Shown: in pieces, positions 4,596 to 5,666 of the stretch
How the letters are laid out: the number at the start of each line of letters is the position of its first letter
How positions within the stretch are numbered: position 1 is the first letter of the stretch
NCBI GenBank assembly: GCA_028694565.1
Contig: JAQVKR010000195.1
Coordinates: 1 to 5,666, forward strand
DNA length: 5,666 nucleotides
Origin: Gammaproteobacteria bacterium
GTDB lineage: Bacteria; Pseudomonadota; Gammaproteobacteria; DSM-26407
Direction of reading: 5' to 3'
Program-made: the position numbers and the translations under genes
The notes under the pieces: model-generated
Seen by the model: only the letters and a program-made list of their open reading frames with translations
What the model was told of the DNA's origin: nothing
The model's database searches: none

Positions 4596-5360
4596 TCAAG
4601 CCTCTCCGAGGTAGGCCTTGATGACCCGGGGATCGGACTGGATCTCGGCGGGGGTGCCGGTGGCGAGGGGGCGGCCCTGGTCGAGGACGACGATCTTGTG
4701 GGAGATGTCCATCACCATGCGCATGTCGTGCTCGATGAGGAGTATGCCGACCCCGTGCCCGCGGTGCAGCTCCAGCAGCAGGTCGTCGAGTTCCCGGGTC
4801 TCCTGCGGGTTGAGTCCGGCGGCCGGCTCGTCCAGGAGCAGAAGCCTCGGGGCGGTGACCATGCAGCGGGCGATCTCGAGCCGCCGCTGCTGGCCGTAGG
4901 CGAGGGTGCCGGCCGGCTGGTTGGCCACCTCCAGCAGGCGGACCCGGCGCAGCCACTCCACGGCCCGGTCCAGCGCCTCCTGCTCGCGCCGGCGGTAGTC
5001 CCGGCTCTTCAGCAGCCCGTGCAGCAGGTTGGTCTGCACCCGCGTGTGCTGGGCGACCAGCAGGTTCTCCACCACGGTCATCTTGCGGAACAGGCGGATA
5101 TTCTGGAATGTCCGCACCAGGCCGAGGCGGGCGATCCGGTGCCCCGGCAGGCGGTGAATCGGCCGATCGTTGAAGCTGACGCTGCCGCCCGTGGGGCGGT
5201 AGAAGCCGCTGACGCAGTTGAACACGGTGGTCTTGCCCGCGCCGTTGGGACCGATGACCGCGACGATTTCGTCGTCGTCGACGCTGAAGGAAACGCCGTC
5301 CACCGCCAGCAGGCCGCCGAAGCGCATGGTCAGGCTGTCCACCTCCAGCAGGGCGCTCAT
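4596..5360 (-). CDS. livG: Branched-chain amino-acid ABC importer ATPase LivG
   Basis: The second cytoplasmic ATPase of the LivFGHMJ/K importer, pairing with LivF beneath the LivH-LivM channel. It is full length at 254 aa. Walker A GPNGAGKT is at 37-44, the Q-loop RTFQNIRLF at 83-91 (Gln86), then the LivG-type arginine-rich helical insertion (about 107-140). The signature is LAYGQQRR (153-160), Walker B LLLLDEP (173-179) and the switch His211 in IEHDM. The C-terminal [20 protein letters not shown] is the branched-chain transporter ATPase tail. ATG 5360 overlaps the livM TGA by four bases (ATGA), and GGAG eight bases upstream supports this start, so livM and livG are probably translationally coupled. 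Its 3' end can fold (GCCT/AGGC) but lacks a T-run, so no terminator is called there. Downstream, livF is displaced by the repeat-bounded cassette. Confidence 0.96.
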   Translation of the reverse strand: MSALLEVDSLTMRFGGLLAVDGVSFSVDDDEIVAVIGPNGAGKTTVFNCVSGFYRPTGGSVSFNDRPIHRLPGHRIARLGLVRTFQNIRLFRKMTVVENLLVAQHTRVQTNLLHGLLKSRDYRRREQEALDRAVEWLRRVRLLEVANQPAGTLAYGQQRRLEIARCMVTAPRLLLLDEPAAGLNPQETRELDDLLLELHRGHGVGILLIEHDMRMVMDISHKIVVLDQGRPLATGTPAEIQSDPRVIKAYLGEA

Positions 5361-5666
5361 GAGGGGATCTCCATCTGCGGGCGATTGCTCGGCATCAGGC
5401 CCTGGGGGCGCCAGACCATCATCAGCACCATCACCAGGCCGAAGATCAGCATCCGGTACTCGTTGAACTCGCGCGCGATTTCCGGCAGCACCGTCAGGGC
5501 GATGGCGGCGAGGATCACGCCGAGCTGCGACCCCATGCCGCCCAGCACCACGATGGCCAGCACGATGGCCGACTCGATGAAGGTGAAGGACTCGGGATTG
5601 ATGAAACCCTGGCGGGCCGAGAAGAAGGCGCCGGCGAAGCCGGCGAAGGAAGCCCCCAGGGTGAAG
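5357..5666 (-). CDS. livM: Branched-chain amino-acid ABC importer permease LivM (C-terminal part)
   Basis: An inner-membrane permease that with LivH forms the translocation path for branched-chain amino acids. Only the last 102 residues are in the window; the frame stays open to the right edge. They include [20 protein letters not shown], then a hydrophobic span [20 protein letters not shown] with the family GGMGS motif, then [17 protein letters not shown] and a final membrane span ending [15 protein letters not shown]. These segments closely follow the known LivM C-terminus. The stop overlaps the livG start by four bases. livH and the binding-protein gene would be expected further right, beyond the window, along with the operon promoter. 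Confidence 0.95.
   Translation of the reverse strand, partial: FTLGASFAGFAGAFFSARQGFINPESFTFIESAIVLAIVVLGGMGSQLGVILAAIALTVLPEIAREFNEYRMLIFGLVMVLMMVWRPQGLMPSNRPQMEIPS

Noticed and set aside
3991..4614. 207-codon plus-strand frame across the cassette
   Set aside because: It runs antisense to the GxxExxY gene and through both repeats and has no recognisable domain.
4599..4624. Terminator at the end of livG
   Set aside because: GCCT/AGGC arms can pair, but the bases following on the minus strand are TTGATAATATGG, with no T-run.
4540..4956. 138-codon minus-strand frame ending in the repeat
   Set aside because: An alternative frame of livG rich in Pro/Arg/Gly. The livG frame carries Walker B, signature and switch motifs.

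Overview
The window is GC-rich DNA that looks like a Gram-negative proteobacterium. The outer-membrane porins have Sec signal peptides and C-terminal Phe, and the ABC importer matches the Liv system. The porins are strongly acidic and resemble those of halophilic or haloalkaliphilic Gammaproteobacteria (for example Ectothiorhodospiraceae-like organisms). That placement is an inference from protein style, not a database result.

Left part (1-3005, + strand): a tandem array of three paralogous general porins. The first lacks its 5' end. The second and third are complete (882-1814 and 1986-2948). Each is followed by its own GC-rich hairpin built on the same GGGCGCC core. Porins 2 and 3 also have a separate upstream region and a Shine-Dalgarno site, so these look like separate monocistronic units produced by duplication. 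They are probably alternative channels for small hydrophilic solutes.

Middle (2949-3290): the convergent gap between the porins and the liv operon. It has no convincing gene. It holds the porin 3 terminator, an imperfect inverted-repeat segment (3077-3239), a degenerate copy of a second dispersed repeat (3240-3288), and an intrinsic terminator for the liv operon whose stem contains the livF stop codon.

Right part (3291-5666, - strand): the end of a branched-chain amino-acid ABC importer operon, read as livM (C-terminal part only), livG, livF. livM and livG overlap by 4 nt. livG and livF, usually adjacent, are separated by about 590 bp. This gap carries an intact GxxExxY-family protein with a PDDEXK-like nuclease core, in the operon's direction. 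It is bracketed by a perfect 29-bp inverted repeat made of CACGAAG(G/A)-type units. A 5-bp direct repeat at or near the edges allows the empty site to be reconstructed, giving a 26-nt livG-livF spacer. The relation between this cassette, its nuclease-like gene and the related repeat after livF is the most interesting part of the window.
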